Assembly: GCF_905220565.1 (NCBI RefSeq)
Contig: NC_059404.1
Location: 7,220,472 to 7,284,471, forward strand
Origin: Melitaea cinxia
Taxonomy: Eukaryota; Arthropoda; Insecta; Lepidoptera; Nymphalidae
Reading direction: 5' to 3'
DNA length: 64,000 bases
In this document: positions 31,686 through 43,690 of the stretch, piece after piece
Layout of the letters: every line of letters starts with the position of its first letter
How positions within the stretch are numbered: the stretch's first letter is position 1
Made by a program: the position numbers and the translations under genes
Notes under the pieces: generated by a model
Seen by the model: the letters and a program-made list of their open reading frames with translations, nothing else
Databases searched by the model: none
Told to the model about the DNA's origin: nothing

Positions 31686-32110
31686 ATATTTTGTATAAAA
31701 GATACATACTACATAGTATTGTTTCAGTATATGGAGTATATAATATGGCTATAACGTAAACAAAATTCACCATAATACGTTTTTAGATTAAATGTAAAAA
31801 ACAAAAAATATAAATAATGATAAATATTTTATACAACAGATACGTATATCCAATAGTATTGTTCTATTTTTAATATATGAGTTATGTAAAGTGGGTATAA
31901 TGTAAACAATATCGTTCTCACAGTAATTATTTAGGTTAAACGTTAGCATAACTTTAAGTATAAAAAATATTTTATACGACAGATGCATATTTATTGGTAT
32001 TGTTTTAATTTTAATATACTGGTTATATAATGTATAATGTTAACAAATTTGTTCTCATGTGTAATTAGATTAAAAGTAAGCATAACTTTAATATTAACTA
32101 GTTTAATATA
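31686..32110. repeat. Three tandem ~142-bp AT-rich repeats
   Basis: Units sharing ATTTTATACNACAGATNC, TAGTATTGTT and ATAATGTAAACAA recur near 31690, 31832 and 31972. They lie directly 5' of the LINE ORF2 and may be its leader or inter-ORF region. Confidence 0.6.
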
Positions 32111-32266
32111 TGATTTATATAAGGTATTCGTAGAAAGATTACTTAAACATGCTACTCTGTAATGATGAGATAGTACACTGCTGCACAAGTGCAACGTAAA
32201 CAAAGTATCAATACGAACACAATAACAAAACATAAACACTATTAGTTTTAATACAATATTAATTAT

Positions 32267-32596
32267 GTGCTGTGTGGCTACGGCACTAAAGAATTTAGCC
32301 ACCCCCTCTCTTCCCGTGGGTGTCGTAAGAGGCGACTAAGGGATAACAAGGTTCCACAACCACCTTGGAACTTAAGAAGCCGACCGATGGCGGAATAACC
32401 ATCCAACTGCTGGCTTTGAAATACACAGGCCGAAGACGGGCAGCAGCGTCTTCGGTGCGACAAAGCCAGTACTGCGGTCACCAACCCGCCTGCCCAGCGT
32501 GGTGACATGGGCAAAACACATGAGTTCACGTTATTTTTGGCGTAAACTTGTGGAGGCCCATGTCCAGCAGTGGACTGTATAGGCTGTAATGATGAC
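32267..32596 (+). mobile_element. RTE-derived short element, copy e, with target-site duplication
   Basis: Full-length copy from TGCTGTGTGGCTACGGCACT to GGACTGTATAGGCTGTAATG, flanked by the perfect 12-bp repeat AATATTAATTAT (32255-32266 and 32597-32608). Confidence 0.9.
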
Positions 32597-32841
32597 AATA
32601 TTAATTATAAGAAAATTTTGTCTGGTATTTTTATAAATAAGAAAAATGTTGTAGTAATCAATACAGTTTACAATAACAAAAATTTTTTTTAGCAAATTTT
32701 AAGAATAATGCAAAAAAGTGTGAATATTTAACCGCACTAAAAAAAAGAAAAAAGACAAAGTATCAAATATTGCATGCCCCAAAAAATTTATTGAGGTCAC
32801 TTATCGCTATAACACGTCGTATCTCAGTTACATCACTTTTT

Positions 32842-33486
32842 AACCGACTTCCACAAAAGGAGGAGGTTCTCAATTCGACTGTATTTTTTTTTTTTTTTTA
32901 TGTATGTTACATCAGAACTTTTGACCGGATGGAGCGATTTCGACAAATTTTCTTTTAATCGAAAGGTGGTGTGTGCCAATTTTCTTTTAATCGAAAGGTG
33001 GTGTGTGCTAATTGGTCCCATTTAAATTTATTTGAGATCTAACAACTACTTTTCGAGCTATATCTAATAATGCGTTTTTACTTGACGCTTTTTTCGTCGA
33101 CCTACGTTGTATTATACCTTATAACTTTCTACTGGATGTACCGATTTTGATAATTCATTTTTTGTTGGAAAGTAGATATCCCAAGCTTAGTACCATGATA
33201 AGGAAACCAGGATCTGATGATGGGATCCTAAAAAAATCGAGGGAAACTCTTGTAAATCCGCAATAACTTTTTACTAGGTGTACCGATTTTAATGATTTTT
33301 AATTTAATCGAAAGCCGATGATTATCATGTAGTCAAATTTAAATTTCATCGAGATCTGATAACTACTTTTTGAGTAATCTTTGATAACGCGTAGTTACTT
33401 GAATATTTTTTCGTCGATCTACGTTGTATTACTCGTCGATGTAATTGAAGTCGGTTTTTTTTTCGTTTGCGAGCAAACACAATTAT
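32842..33486 (+). mobile_element. ACCGACTTC MITE-like repeat, long form
   Basis: Near-complete relative of the 2626-3234 copy with both internal modules, ending TCGTTTGCGAGCAAACACAA then TTAT. A 27-bp stretch with CGAAAGGTGGTGTGTGCCAA is duplicated at 32958-33008. Its right end abuts the LINE ORF1 fragment. Confidence 0.8.
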
Positions 33487-34290
33487 CCGTGTAAAGATAC
33501 GCCCGTTCCTCGTCCAAACATGTTTCCAGCCTGCTCGTCGACATTCTTCCCTTGTTTTGAAGAATAGATTTCGGTTTGTAGGTGTGAGGCGCTCGTTGAC
33601 ATACAAACTTCTGGGTTCACCTTCTGTGACGCCAGCGGCGTCGGTACCCCGGCGCACACGCTCCGCTCGTATCATCGCATCCCGGCGGCGCGTCGCGCCA
33701 ACCGTACCACTATAGGCCTGGAGCGCGAACGCTCACCGCTGGCGGCGTCTCGACCCTACTCGCTCCGCACTTACGACATCTCGTTCCTCCAGCTCATAGC
33801 CGAGTTTTGTAGCCAGAGATAGCACGAGGTAGGTCATTAGTTACTGAGGAACGATCTCCGTTTGATGTCTCCAAGACGTTAAGACGTACTTCGATGTCCT
33901 CAAATTTTTTTGTTAAGCTACCTACAACCGTGTATAACCGTGCAAGTTCTTCTTTAAAAGATGATATCGTTTTGGCCACAAATCCAAGTTCAACTCTTAG
34001 GAGCCGTATCTCTTGGGCAAGTGAGCTCACAGTGTTATCAGCAGCCTCCAAGAATATATCAGTGTCGGGTGAAGATGTGAGTGAATTGATTTTATTGTGA
34101 CTCACCCCTTCCATGGGTCCCGGTTTACAACCTTGACACTGCCATTTAAGCGGAATTCTATGATCATGGCTTAGGTTGACACATAATCGGTGAAATAGGC
34201 ATGCGCACTTAGTACACTTTGCACCATCTGTTGTGACTATGAATTTACCACATTGGTGAAATTTATTAAATTTGTGCTTTTTTAAATACC
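33487..34290 (-). mobile_element. LINE ORF1 fragment: PHD finger, coiled coil, FP-like C-terminus
   Basis: Minus strand from about 34280: a PHD-type finger (CGKFIVTTDGAKCTKCACLF, HRLCVNLSH, then KWQCQGCK), a coiled-coil segment (LAQEIRLLRVELGFVAKTIS, LYTVVGSLTKKFEDIEVRLN) and, near 33660-33490, a C-terminal block YVNERLTPTNRNLFFKTREE, then KHVWTRNGRIFTR. The last block resembles the FP-protein-like domain of insect LINE ORF1 proteins. It could be the ORF1 of the LINE whose ORF2 lies at 28700-31531. It is cut at both sides by MITE sequence. Confidence 0.75.
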
Positions 34291-34396
34291 TGCGTAAATG
34301 CGTATTTACTTGACTATTTTTTCGTCTACCTACGTTGTATTACTTGTCGGTGTAATTGAAGTCGGTTTTTTTTCGTTTGCCAGCAAACACAATTAT
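34285..34396 (+). mobile_element. ACCGACTTC MITE-like repeat, 3' fragment
   Basis: Only the last about 110 bp: CGTATTTACTTGACTATTTT, GTAATTGAAGTCGGTTTT and the hairpin end AACACAATTAT. A reversed 5' scrap of the family is at about 34590-34640. Confidence 0.7.
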
Positions 34397-34399
34397 GAT

Positions 34400-34894
34400 A
34401 AACAAGCATGATCCAATCCCTCTTCATACTTTAATCCTGGCGTAGGACAGGTAAAAATACCAAGATAAGAATAGGCCGACCCCCTCCCCTTTAATTAATT
34501 TTTATTACGTAAGAATCTAAAGGAAATAATTGTGTTACATAAAATATACATATGAATATATACAATATATATGTATACGGTCATATACGGTCGAATTGAG
34601 TAACTAACTTCCTTCTTTTTTGAAGTAGGTTAAAAAGTAGCCTGCTACTCTGTTAATACTGTCGCGATTTAAATGTAATTACTAGAGAGAATTTAATTAA
34701 ATTTAACCGGCAACTACTTAAGAGAAATTACATATTACACTAAGAGGATGATAAAAATAAAAAACAATTTCACATTAATTTATTCGTGTAACATTACAAA
34801 TCTATTGATTCCAAACCAAAAATAAGAAATTAATATTAAGCTTTTTAAATGTGAATCTACAACAAAATAATTCCGACAAAAGGTTATACCCCAG

Positions 34895-34949
<55 letters not shown>

Positions 34950-36506
34950 CAAAAATCCAAAAAAAGAACACTAAACTTGATTGAACTATAATACGAGCTC
35001 GTGAAATTCGTAAGTAATTATTCCTGACACATAGAAGGTTAATTGTAGGTCACTTAACGTCAGACAAAGAAAACACGTGGTACGGTGGCCGACGCTCCAC
35101 TTGATATTTAGATTCGTAGCCGCCCATCCGCTGGAGTCGCGATCAAGATTCTCCTTCCCCCGGGACTTCCTCTGCCGCAGACTCTCAGCTCCGCCGAGCG
35201 GAAATGATGATGGTATACGTAGGCTGGTTCTGCTGGTGCGGGACGATATAGAATTACCGACGACTTATGAACCAAGGTGTTGGGGTCTAAGGTCAAGTCT
35301 TCACTTGCGCGCCACGTGGTCACCACGCTGTTCAGGCACCGCCGAAACCGCTACGCCAAGGACCCTGGAATGGTCACAACACGTGTGAGCGTTTCCGTTG
35401 TCAACCCCCCGGTATCCCTGAGTTTACAACGGAAATGGCCCGCAAGAGAATAAAGCACATCCTAACCAACCCTAACTTGCTACATTGTTAAAAACGAAAG
35501 ATTTACACAATTAATAAAATATTAAACTAATCAACCTACAATTCTAACTCACTTTAACAGATATTAAAATTAAATACAGTTACAAGGACTGACCCAACAA
35601 TTCGCACCCCGCACTAAACTTGCGTAGCCGGAATCGAGGTAAAAAGGAAGGAGCTCACGCAGCTCGGACCTTTTGTAAGTGCCCGTGCGGCCCTCCTCCA
35701 ACGATCCCCGCTTAAAGTCGTATGATCTATGCTACTTCACCGAGCCACACCTCATACAAAAAAACAATATCACATCGAAAATTTCTAAATTAAAGTAAAC
35801 AGTGAACAAGTAACATTTATATATGTTACAACACGTGGTGGCGTTTGGAAGTAGGTAAATGACCGCGCGATAACTAAATGTATCTTATATACCTGTTTTG
35901 TGTGTTAGATAAATTTTTGTTTGGTATTTGTGGGTATTTGTGTTATTTTTTTTTGTGCGTACATGACATAAAAGATGGGGGTGTTTAAAGAAAGACATGA
36001 TTTGGTGATAGCAAATAGAAAGAGAAAATATGAAGCTTAGATGGTGAATGAACTGAGAAATTGGATACAAGGATTACTATTTCACGAGTTTTGGAGTAAT
36101 TACGCTTTAACCGGCAACACCGTAATAATTTTACGGTTTGTACCAAAACAGAAAAAATAGAATTTCGATTTTCAAGGGTGAAATATCGATTTACTAAATC
36201 GATTCAGTACAACTAATCGGTTTAAAAAATCGATTTATTTGGTCCGAGGAATCGATTTCAGATCACCATGTTGATATTTATTTTACTCAGCTACTCTATG
36301 CCTAGGTCAGCGTGACCAGATTCAGTAGATTTCTACTTTTTTGGTAGATTCCGAGGTACCGGGAATAGTATTTAGTAGGTAAAAAATATTTGGTATATTT
36401 TGGTAGATTTCACGCTTTTCAACTATTCTGGTACTTTTGTTCCTTCATATGGCAAACCTCTCGAAAAAATGCGGTCTATTCCCCTTTTCATCGAATGGAT
36501 TGTAAC
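34400..36506. other. Intergenic DNA, mostly unassigned
   Basis: Holds an (AT)n tract at 34898-34947, a GC-richer patch at 35080-35400 with no recognisable product, another at 35600-35760, and a cluster of AATCGATTT motifs at 36185-36260. No gene is supported. Confidence 0.35.
34898..34947. repeat. (AT)n microsatellite
   Basis: About 50 bp of uninterrupted TA dinucleotides. Confidence 0.95.
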
Positions 36507-37924
36507 CAGGGGCGTAGCTACCGCCGTATCAGCCGTATCAATGATACGGGGCACCCGGGCTACAGGGGCCCTTAACGTGTATAAGCAAAAATATTAGTAA
36601 ATGTTATCCACGATGTTACTTAATTTCGTGCTTCCCGGGAAAAAACATAAAAAAACTGTCGTACGTGCCTATAGAGTTTTCACTTCAGAAATGACAAAAG
36701 TCAAAAAAGCAATCTCTTTTTTTTTCGAGTTAAGCGTGCACCCAAAAGTTGGCAATATCCTACATCAGTGAGTGTCTTAAACGAAGGAATCCCGCAATAA
36801 CAGATGTATATTACGAGAAGAATATTTACGCGTTTTATTTCATTCTGGTTCAAACTTTATTATATTTTTATACAATACACCAAAGAGCAACACGGAGGGG
36901 AGTAGCCATGTACAGGCGTTCCCCTCTGTCAAGGTATAAGGCCAAATGGCCATATGCAAACAATAAAACTAGTTGCAGCCGCACTGATCACTAGACTAAA
37001 TCTAGTTGCGCGCATGAATCAACGTCCTTCAAAAAATGCCAAATTGTTCTGTTTTTTGCTGCAAAAAAAGATCTGGCACGTCAAATTTACTAAAACATGC
37101 CGTTACCTTTCATATGTAAGTATTTTTTAATCACATTATTACTTGTATACTTCTTTTAAACCTTTTTTAAACTTAAAAATTACAAATATTATCGTTCGTG
37201 TTGACTCGATTTGTTTACCAACACAGGCCGCTCGCCCGCATACAATATGCGGATCGGTCGAGCGACTGATCGGAGTCTATTTCCGAGAAGTCACTGTCGC
37301 CGAGCGATAGTGTTGTTACCGGTTTGTTTGTAGATGGTTATCGATAAAAACGGCAAAGGCAAAAGAGGAGACAGACATTTTTGAGATTTTGATTTATTTA
37401 AAATATTATATTGCTAGCTTTTTTTAATAAACATAGTTATATAATAAAATTGCATTAAATTAACTATAATACACGTATTATGAGTATTAATACATTTTAC
37501 TAGAATTACTTAATGTGAACTTCCACCATAATGTTTTATATAAAAATTTGGCAGGTTTTCTAAAAATCCAAATTTAAGGGATACATGGAAAAAATGGTAA
37601 TAACAGATTAACCTGGACGCCCACAAAAAATAGTGTAATTTGTTCAGATCATATCAATACCATTATGTAGTATGTTACATTTTTGTATATATATAAATTT
37701 TATTATCTTTTATTTTATTTATTTTTTCTTTGGTGTTTTTTTGTATATTTATTTTTTTTTTCTTCTTAATGAATACTTCTTGCACTGTTTGCCTCGCTAT
37801 ATGAAACACTTACTCATGACCATGGGTTGACTGGAAGAAATCTCTTTCAGAGATAAGTCCACCTTTGCCATAAACCTTTCTATTATTTTATGTTTTATAT
37901 CTATTTTTTGAGTGCATTAAAGTA

Positions 37925-38192
37925 TATAATAAATAATAAATAAATATTTACACAATACACACACGGTCGTCTGTTCCTAAAGTAAGCAACTATTAATGCT
38001 TGTGTTATAGGTTACAGCCGACTGGTATATAGCTAGATATTTTTTTTCGATAAACATACTTATAAATAATACATATATAAATATATAAATAAATATTTAT
38101 ATTACACCCAGACTCGGGGTGGGAATCGAACCCACAACCCTCGGAGCAGAAAGCAGGGTCACTACAAACTGCGCCAACGGGCTAGTCATGAT
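37925..38192 (-). mobile_element. tRNA-derived SINE (family 2), nearly full length
   Basis: On the minus strand the head GACTAGCCCGTTGGCGCAGT includes a box A, followed by box B GGTTCGATTCCC near 38122-38133, an AT-rich middle and the tail block CTTTAGGAACAGACGACCGT. It lies in P copy 1 only; P copy 2 lacks it. Confidence 0.8.
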
Positions 38193-38722
38193 ATGTCATA
38201 TGTCAAATAAATAAATAAGTACCACTAACTTTCAAGTGTTGGCGAACAATAGAAGGATTAGTCGAGGGCACCAAACCAACACTAACGCCACACTGTTTTT
38301 TTTGTCTCATGTACAAGGTAATCAAGATATGGTTCACCTTAGTCATAGTAGTGAAATGAAGCTTAGATTTATCAACTTTGAAAATTAACAATGTCCATCC
38401 TTTCAGAGTCATCAACAAATCATTCAATCTAGCAGATGGCAAGCTATCATCTTATGATGCCATTAGTGTTGATTGATTGATTGATTGGTTTAATGGCTTT
38501 CAGTTGTGCCAAAGTAGCACGGTTGATTCCGCCAATGACCATTAGTGTTATGCTCCCTACTCCCGATTCGTTGACATCACCGTGTACATCATCAACTCCT
38601 CAAAATGTATGTTAACTTTAAATCGTTTATTGTAGACTGGCATTGTTTGGCACAACAACGTTGCACCAAACGTATTGTGACATAATTATAATAGTTAAAC
38701 ATAGGCTGTCGCGACACTTTTT

Positions 38723-38990
38723 AACTGACTTCCAAAAAGGGGAGGTTCTCAATCTGACTGTATTTTTTTATGTATGTTACTTCAGAACTTTTGACTGGGT
38801 GAACCGATTTTGATGATTTTTAATTTAACAGAAAGCTGATGTTTATCATGTGGTCGCGTTTAAATTTCATCGAGATCTGATAACAAAATTTTGAGTAACC
38901 TTTGATAACGCGTATATATTATGTATATAGTATTACTTGTCGATGTAATTGAAGTCAGTTTTGTTTTCGTTTGCGAGCAAATACAATTAT
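38723..38990 (+). mobile_element. ACCGACTTC MITE-like repeat, short form, in P copy 1
   Basis: Single-module version of the family, ending GTTTGCGAGCAAATACAATT. It occupies the same place as 41094-41357 in P copy 2, so it entered before the P element spread. Confidence 0.8.
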
Positions 38991-41093
38991 TGTAGATAAT
39001 GATGTGTTGTACAAAGTCTTACTACATTATTTATTTCTATTATCATTAGTTTTTGCAGCGTACGCAATGTAAGGAATTTTTTAGGTTATTTTTTTATCCC
39101 TTGGGTTACATTATTGGAGTTTTAGTAAGGATCCCTAATATTTTTGAAAATATAGTATAACCTATGCCGCTCAAGGATAGTGTAGCTTCTCAACGGTGAA
39201 ATATTTTTTTGAATCGGTCCAATAGTTTCGGAGCCTATTCAATGCTAACAAACAAACAATCAAATCTTTACTCTTTATAATCGTTTATTTTACATGAAGA
39301 TGTTTGATTTGTAGTATATAATAAATTAAGTCTATTTTTATAATAACATCTTACCTTTGTATCATTTTAAAAACCTTATTTCCCTAACCGAGTACTTGAA
39401 TTTATCGATAATGGATATCGACAGTTGTTACAACCACGGCTGTAGGCAACTTGTCAGTGTAGTTGCGGTGTGTCATTATACTGTAATGACACAGAATGTA
39501 TCTATGTGTGTGTGAAAAATGTAAGTGTGATTTTAATTTAGTATGTGTGAGTTTCGTAGTGACAGACGATTATTTTTGTGTGGGAATTAGATAAAGTGTG
39601 CATGTGTGTAATTTCCCCCCGCAAAAAATGACAGAAAGTTTTGTATCGGTAGCAGACGCAAAGGCTACTCCCCTCCGTGTTGCTCTATGACAATACACTC
39701 TTGTACTTCTCATTATTTATTTGTTAAATCAGTTTGATTTGTTAAAAGAATGAGTGAAAGGAAAAGAGATTATCCCAGTGAAGCTATGAAAAGAAAAAGT
39801 AAACAGAAAAGTCACAGCTTCTGAAAGTTATTTAGATTGCAATGGTAAGTAATACCTATTTATCTACTTAGGACAAAGAGCAACACGGAGGAGAGTAGCC
39901 ATGTACAGGCGTTCCCCTCTGTCAAGGTATAAGGCCAAATGGCCATATGCAAACAATAAAACTAGTTGCAGCCGCACTGATTACTAAACTAAATCTAGTT
40001 GTGCGATTGAATCAACGTCCTTCAAAAAATGCCAAATTGTTCTGTTTTTTGCTGCAAAAAAAGATCTGTCACGTCAAATTTACTAAAACATGGCGTTACC
40101 TTTCATACTTAAGTATTTTTTAATCACATTATTACTTGTATACTTCTTTTAAACCTTTTTTAAACTTAAAAATTACAAATATTATCGGTCGTGTTGACTC
40201 GATTTGTTTACCAACACAGGCCGCTCGCCCTCATACAATATGCGGATCGGTCGAGCGACTGATCGGAGTCTATTTCTGAGAAGTCACTTTCGCCGAGCGA
40301 TAGTGTTGTTACCGGTTTGTTTGTAGATGGTTATCGATAAAAACGGCAAAGGCAAAAGAGGTGACAGACATTTTTGAGTTTTTGATTTATTTAAAATATT
40401 ATATTGCTAGCTTTTTTTAATAAACATAGTTTTATAATAAAATATCATTAAATTAAATATAATACACGTATTATGAGTATTAATTCAATTTACTAGAATT
40501 ACTTAATGTGAACTTCGACGATAATGTTTTTTATAAAAATTTGGCAGGTTTTCTAAAAATCCAAATTTAAGGGATACATGGAAAAAAATTGTAATAACAT
40601 ATTAACCTGGACGCCCACAAAAAATAGTGTAATTTGTTCAGATCATATCAATACCAGTAACTTTCAAGTGTTGGCGAACAATAGAAGGATTAGTCGAGGG
40701 CACCAAACCAACACTAACGCCACACTGTTTTTGTCCCGTAAGTTTTTTTTTTTTTGTCTAATGTACAAGGTAATCAAGATATGGTTCACCTTAGTCATAG
40801 TAGTGAAATGAAGCTTAGATTTATCAACTTTGAAAATTAATAATGTCCATCCTTTCAGAGTCATCAATAAATCATTCAATCTAGTAGATGACAAGCTATC
40901 ATCTTATGATGCCATTAGTGCTACGCTCCTTATTCCCGATTCATTGACATCACCGTGTACATCATCAACTCCTCAAAATGTATGTTAACTTTAAATAATT
41001 TATTGTAGACTGGCATTGTTTGGCACAACAACGTTGCACCAAACGTATTGTGACATAATTATAATAGTTAGACATATGCTGTCGCAACACTTT

Positions 41094-41357
41094 AACCGAC
41101 TTCCAAAAAGGGAGGAGGTTCTCAATTCAACTGTATTTTTTTATGTATGTTACTTCAGAACTTTTAACTGGGTGGACCGATTTTGATGATTTTTAATTTA
41201 ATAGAAAGCTGATGTTTATCACGTGGTCGCGTTCAAATTTCATCGAGATCTGATAACAACTTTTTGAGTAACCTTTGATAACGCGTATATATTACGTATA
41301 TTGTATTACTTGTCGATGTAATTGAAGTTAGTTTTTTTTGCGAGCAAATACAATTAT
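41094..41357 (+). mobile_element. ACCGACTTC MITE-like repeat, short form, in P copy 2
   Basis: Orthologous in position to 38723-38990. The hairpin region is slightly shortened (TTTTTTTGCGAGCAAATACA). Confidence 0.8.
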
Positions 41358-41699
41358 TATAGATAATGATGTGTTCTACAAAGTTTTACTACATTATATA
41401 TTTCTATTATCATTAGTTTTTGCAGCGCACGCAATGTAAGAAATTTTTTAGGTTTATTTTTTTATCCCTTGGGTTACATTATTGGAGTTTTAGTAAGGAT
41501 CCCTAATATTTTTGAAAATATAGTATAACTTAAGTCGCTCAAGGATAGTTTTGTGATAGCTACTCAACGGTGAAATAATTTTTTGAATCGGTCCAGTAGT
41601 TTCGGAGCCTATTCAATGCTAACAAACAAACAATCAAATCTTTACTCTTTATAATCGTTTATTTTACATGAAGATGTTTGTTTTGTAGTATATCATAAA

Positions 41700-41874
41700 T
41701 AAAGCAGCGTCAGCGTCTAATAGCAGCGTCTTCGGTGCGATAAAGCCAGTACTGCGGTCACCAACCCGCCTGCCCAGCGTGGTGACTATGGGCAAAACAC
41801 ATGAGTTCACGTTATTTTTGGCGTGAGCTTGTGGAGGCCTATGTCCAGCAGTGGACTGTATAGGCTGTAATTAT
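41700..41874 (+). mobile_element. RTE-derived short element, copy f (5'-truncated)
   Basis: Starts in CAGCGTCTTCGGTGCGATAA and keeps the RTE-like tail TGTCCAGCAGTGGACTGTAT. An AATAAATAAAG repeat borders both sides, consistent with a target duplication. It is absent from the equivalent site of P copy 1. Confidence 0.8.
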
Positions 41875-43106
41875 GAATAAATAAAGTCTATTTTTATAAT
41901 AACATCTTCCCTTTGTATCACTTTAAAAACCTTATTTCCCTAACCGAGTACTTGAATTTATCGATAATGCATATCGACAGTTGTTACAACCACGGCTGTA
42001 AGCAACTTGTCAGTGTAGTTGCGGCGTGTCATTATACTGTAATGACACAGAATGTATCTATGTGTGTGTGAAAAATGTAAGTGTGATTTTAATTTAGTAT
42101 GTGTGAGTTTCGTAGTGATAGACGATTATTTTTGTGTGGGAATTAGATAAAGTGTGCATGTGTGTAATTTCCCCCCGCAAAAAATGACAGACAATTTTGT
42201 ATCGGTAACAAACGCAATGGCTACTCCCCTCCGTGTTGCTCTATGACTTAGGAGAAGGGTGAATTTGGTTTTTTAAAATAACAATGGCAATCTTCAATAC
42301 CTATATCAAAATACCTATTCACGTATTGTTATAACAACCTTGTTTTGATATTCTTCATTAGTAGTAGGTAGTCAGACCCGGAATCATATTTCAAGGTCAA
42401 TGTATACTATTGCTGTTTAGATATATTAATTTCTCATAGTGAACAAAGATTTGAGAGCATTTGTGACCTGAGTTATATGTTCGAAGTATTACAACCAGAG
42501 AAATTCCTACATTCTTCAAATGAAGTGATAAAAAAACGCTTCCGGAAAACTGTCGGCTAAGTACAGTAAAGACATCTCAGTCAATCTTTATGAACAATTA
42601 ATTGCTGTGAAAACATATTTAAAGTCCGAAATTCAAAAAATTCATTTCATTAAGGGACTCTTGGAATAATTGCTGATTAAATTCAATAGTCTTGCATCCA
42701 GTTTTCTGGAGGTAATAACAGCATGCTATCTATTTTTGACCTTTTCAGTTACAAGAAGTTACAACAACTGAAAGAAGTTTTTCCAAACTAAAACTAATAA
42801 AAAATTACCTAAGGACTTCAATGGAACAGGAACAGCTATCAGACTTGTCACTATTGTCAATAGAGAGAGAAATAAATAATAATAAATCAATTTGCTGAAA
42901 AACGGCAAGAAAAGTGCATATTTAATTTGAATTGTTTGACTATCTCAATTTCTAGGAGGAAGTGATAATTAAAGTCAATAAATATTTATTTTAATTTAAT
43001 GCAAGCATTTTTGTTTCTTTTGTGAGAAATCTTTGCCCTTCTTTTGGGCCCCCTAACTAAATTTGATACAGGGCCCTCAAAAGCACGCTACGCCACTGAT
43101 TATGAC

Positions 43107-43690
43107 TATCTATTTCTAATATTAAATGTTTGAGGGAGAAAGCTGTTGCGGGAATCCCACATGTATTGAAAAAATTGGTTACTATTGGTTGGTATACCTA
43201 GTATATCTTTAATTTTTATTCTTTTCGTAACCATTCATGCTGTGAGCCAGTGATGAAAAAGTTACCAATTTATCGGTGTGTTAACGAGGGTTCTTGAAAA
43301 CAATAGACACGTCGGCACGAACTTTTTTATTTTCCTTGTATTACAATTTACAATGTTATATGTAAGTATACGTCCTATGTATGCTCGGACCGGAGTGTAG
43401 CTACTAGCCGTAGACATCTAGACGAAGAAGGAGGCAATTGTGGAACTTGAATGGTGCTTGCCGGTCAGATGCGCCGGTTACACGAGGTCCACAGGCGTGG
43501 GGAGAGGCATCCCACGCGTAGGCTGTCCGAGGGGCGCAGGCGCGGGAAGAGGTGTTAGACGCGCGTTAATACGGTGGAACTCGCGATTTTGGTGAATAAA
43601 TACTGATGAAACGATTTTAGGGTATAATCTCCCGATTTACTCTATTTTAACACATAAAACTTAAATTAATATTATTTTATTATTATTTTA
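43107..43690. other. Unassigned DNA between hAT and LINE
   Basis: A GC-richer patch at about 43420-43590 contains CGGTCAGATGCGCCGGTTAC, but no frame or repeat end is recognised. The rest is AT-rich. Confidence 0.35.

Larger units (their letters stand above)
36881..39689 (+). mobile_element. P-superfamily (THAP) transposon, copy 1, defective
   Basis: Inverted termini CAAAGAGCAACACGGAGGGG (left) and CATAGAGCAACACGGAGGGG (right, complement) differ at one base. CAATACAC borders both ends (36873-36880, 39691-39698; one extra A at the right). A THAP domain is visible: exon 37036-37115 gives MPNCSVFCCKKRSGTSNLLK, then HAVTFH. The next part, near 37555-37650, has KNPNLRDTW and, after a frameshift, LTWTPTKNSVICSDHI, completing the C2CH pattern. 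The catalytic domain is absent. A 560-bp insertion (about 37660-38215) includes a SINE, and a MITE copy is at 38723-38990. Confidence 0.88.
39874..42245 (+). mobile_element. P-superfamily (THAP) transposon, copy 2, defective
   Basis: Inverted termini as in copy 1, with a perfect 8-bp target duplication ACTTAGGA (39866-39873 and 42246-42253). The interior is nearly identical to copy 1, including the THAP first exon near 40031 and WTPTKNSVICSDHINTSNF near 40610-40665, but without the family-2 SINE insertion. It has its own insertion of an RTE-derived element at 41700-41874. The frame is shifted before the second half of the THAP domain and no RNase H-like catalytic domain is seen. Confidence 0.9.
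36507..43098 (+). mobile_element. hAT transposon, host to two nested P elements
   Basis: Ends CAGGGGCGTAGC (left) and the complement of CAGTGGCGTAGC (right) form a short imperfect inverted repeat. The flanks ATTGTAAC (36499-36506) and ATTATGAC (43099-43106) match at 6 of 8 positions, as an aged 8-bp duplication. An N-terminal scrap MSERKRDYPSEAMKRKSKQK is at 39750-39809 and the hAT dimerisation tail VTTTERSFSKLKLIKNYLRT, ending at a stop at 42896-42898, is at the other side of the second P element. Most of the transposase is missing. Without the P elements it would be about 1.4 kb. Confidence 0.8.

Noticed and set aside
35077..35388. 103-aa frame in a GC-richer patch
   Set aside because: No recognisable domain, no splice partner, and both strands are open, so a gene is not supported.
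36749..36994. 81-aa frame across the left P terminus
   Set aside because: It crosses the hAT/P junction, so it cannot be an ancestral protein.
38095..38190. tRNA-like sequences (also at 3560, 50945, 56225 and 60040)
   Set aside because: They have box A and B elements but continue into SINE bodies; none is a free tRNA gene with a complete cloverleaf that I could verify.
36881..42245. Segmental tandem duplication of about 2.4-2.8 kb
   Set aside because: Each copy has inverted termini and its own distinct 8-bp target duplication, which fits two transposon insertions better.
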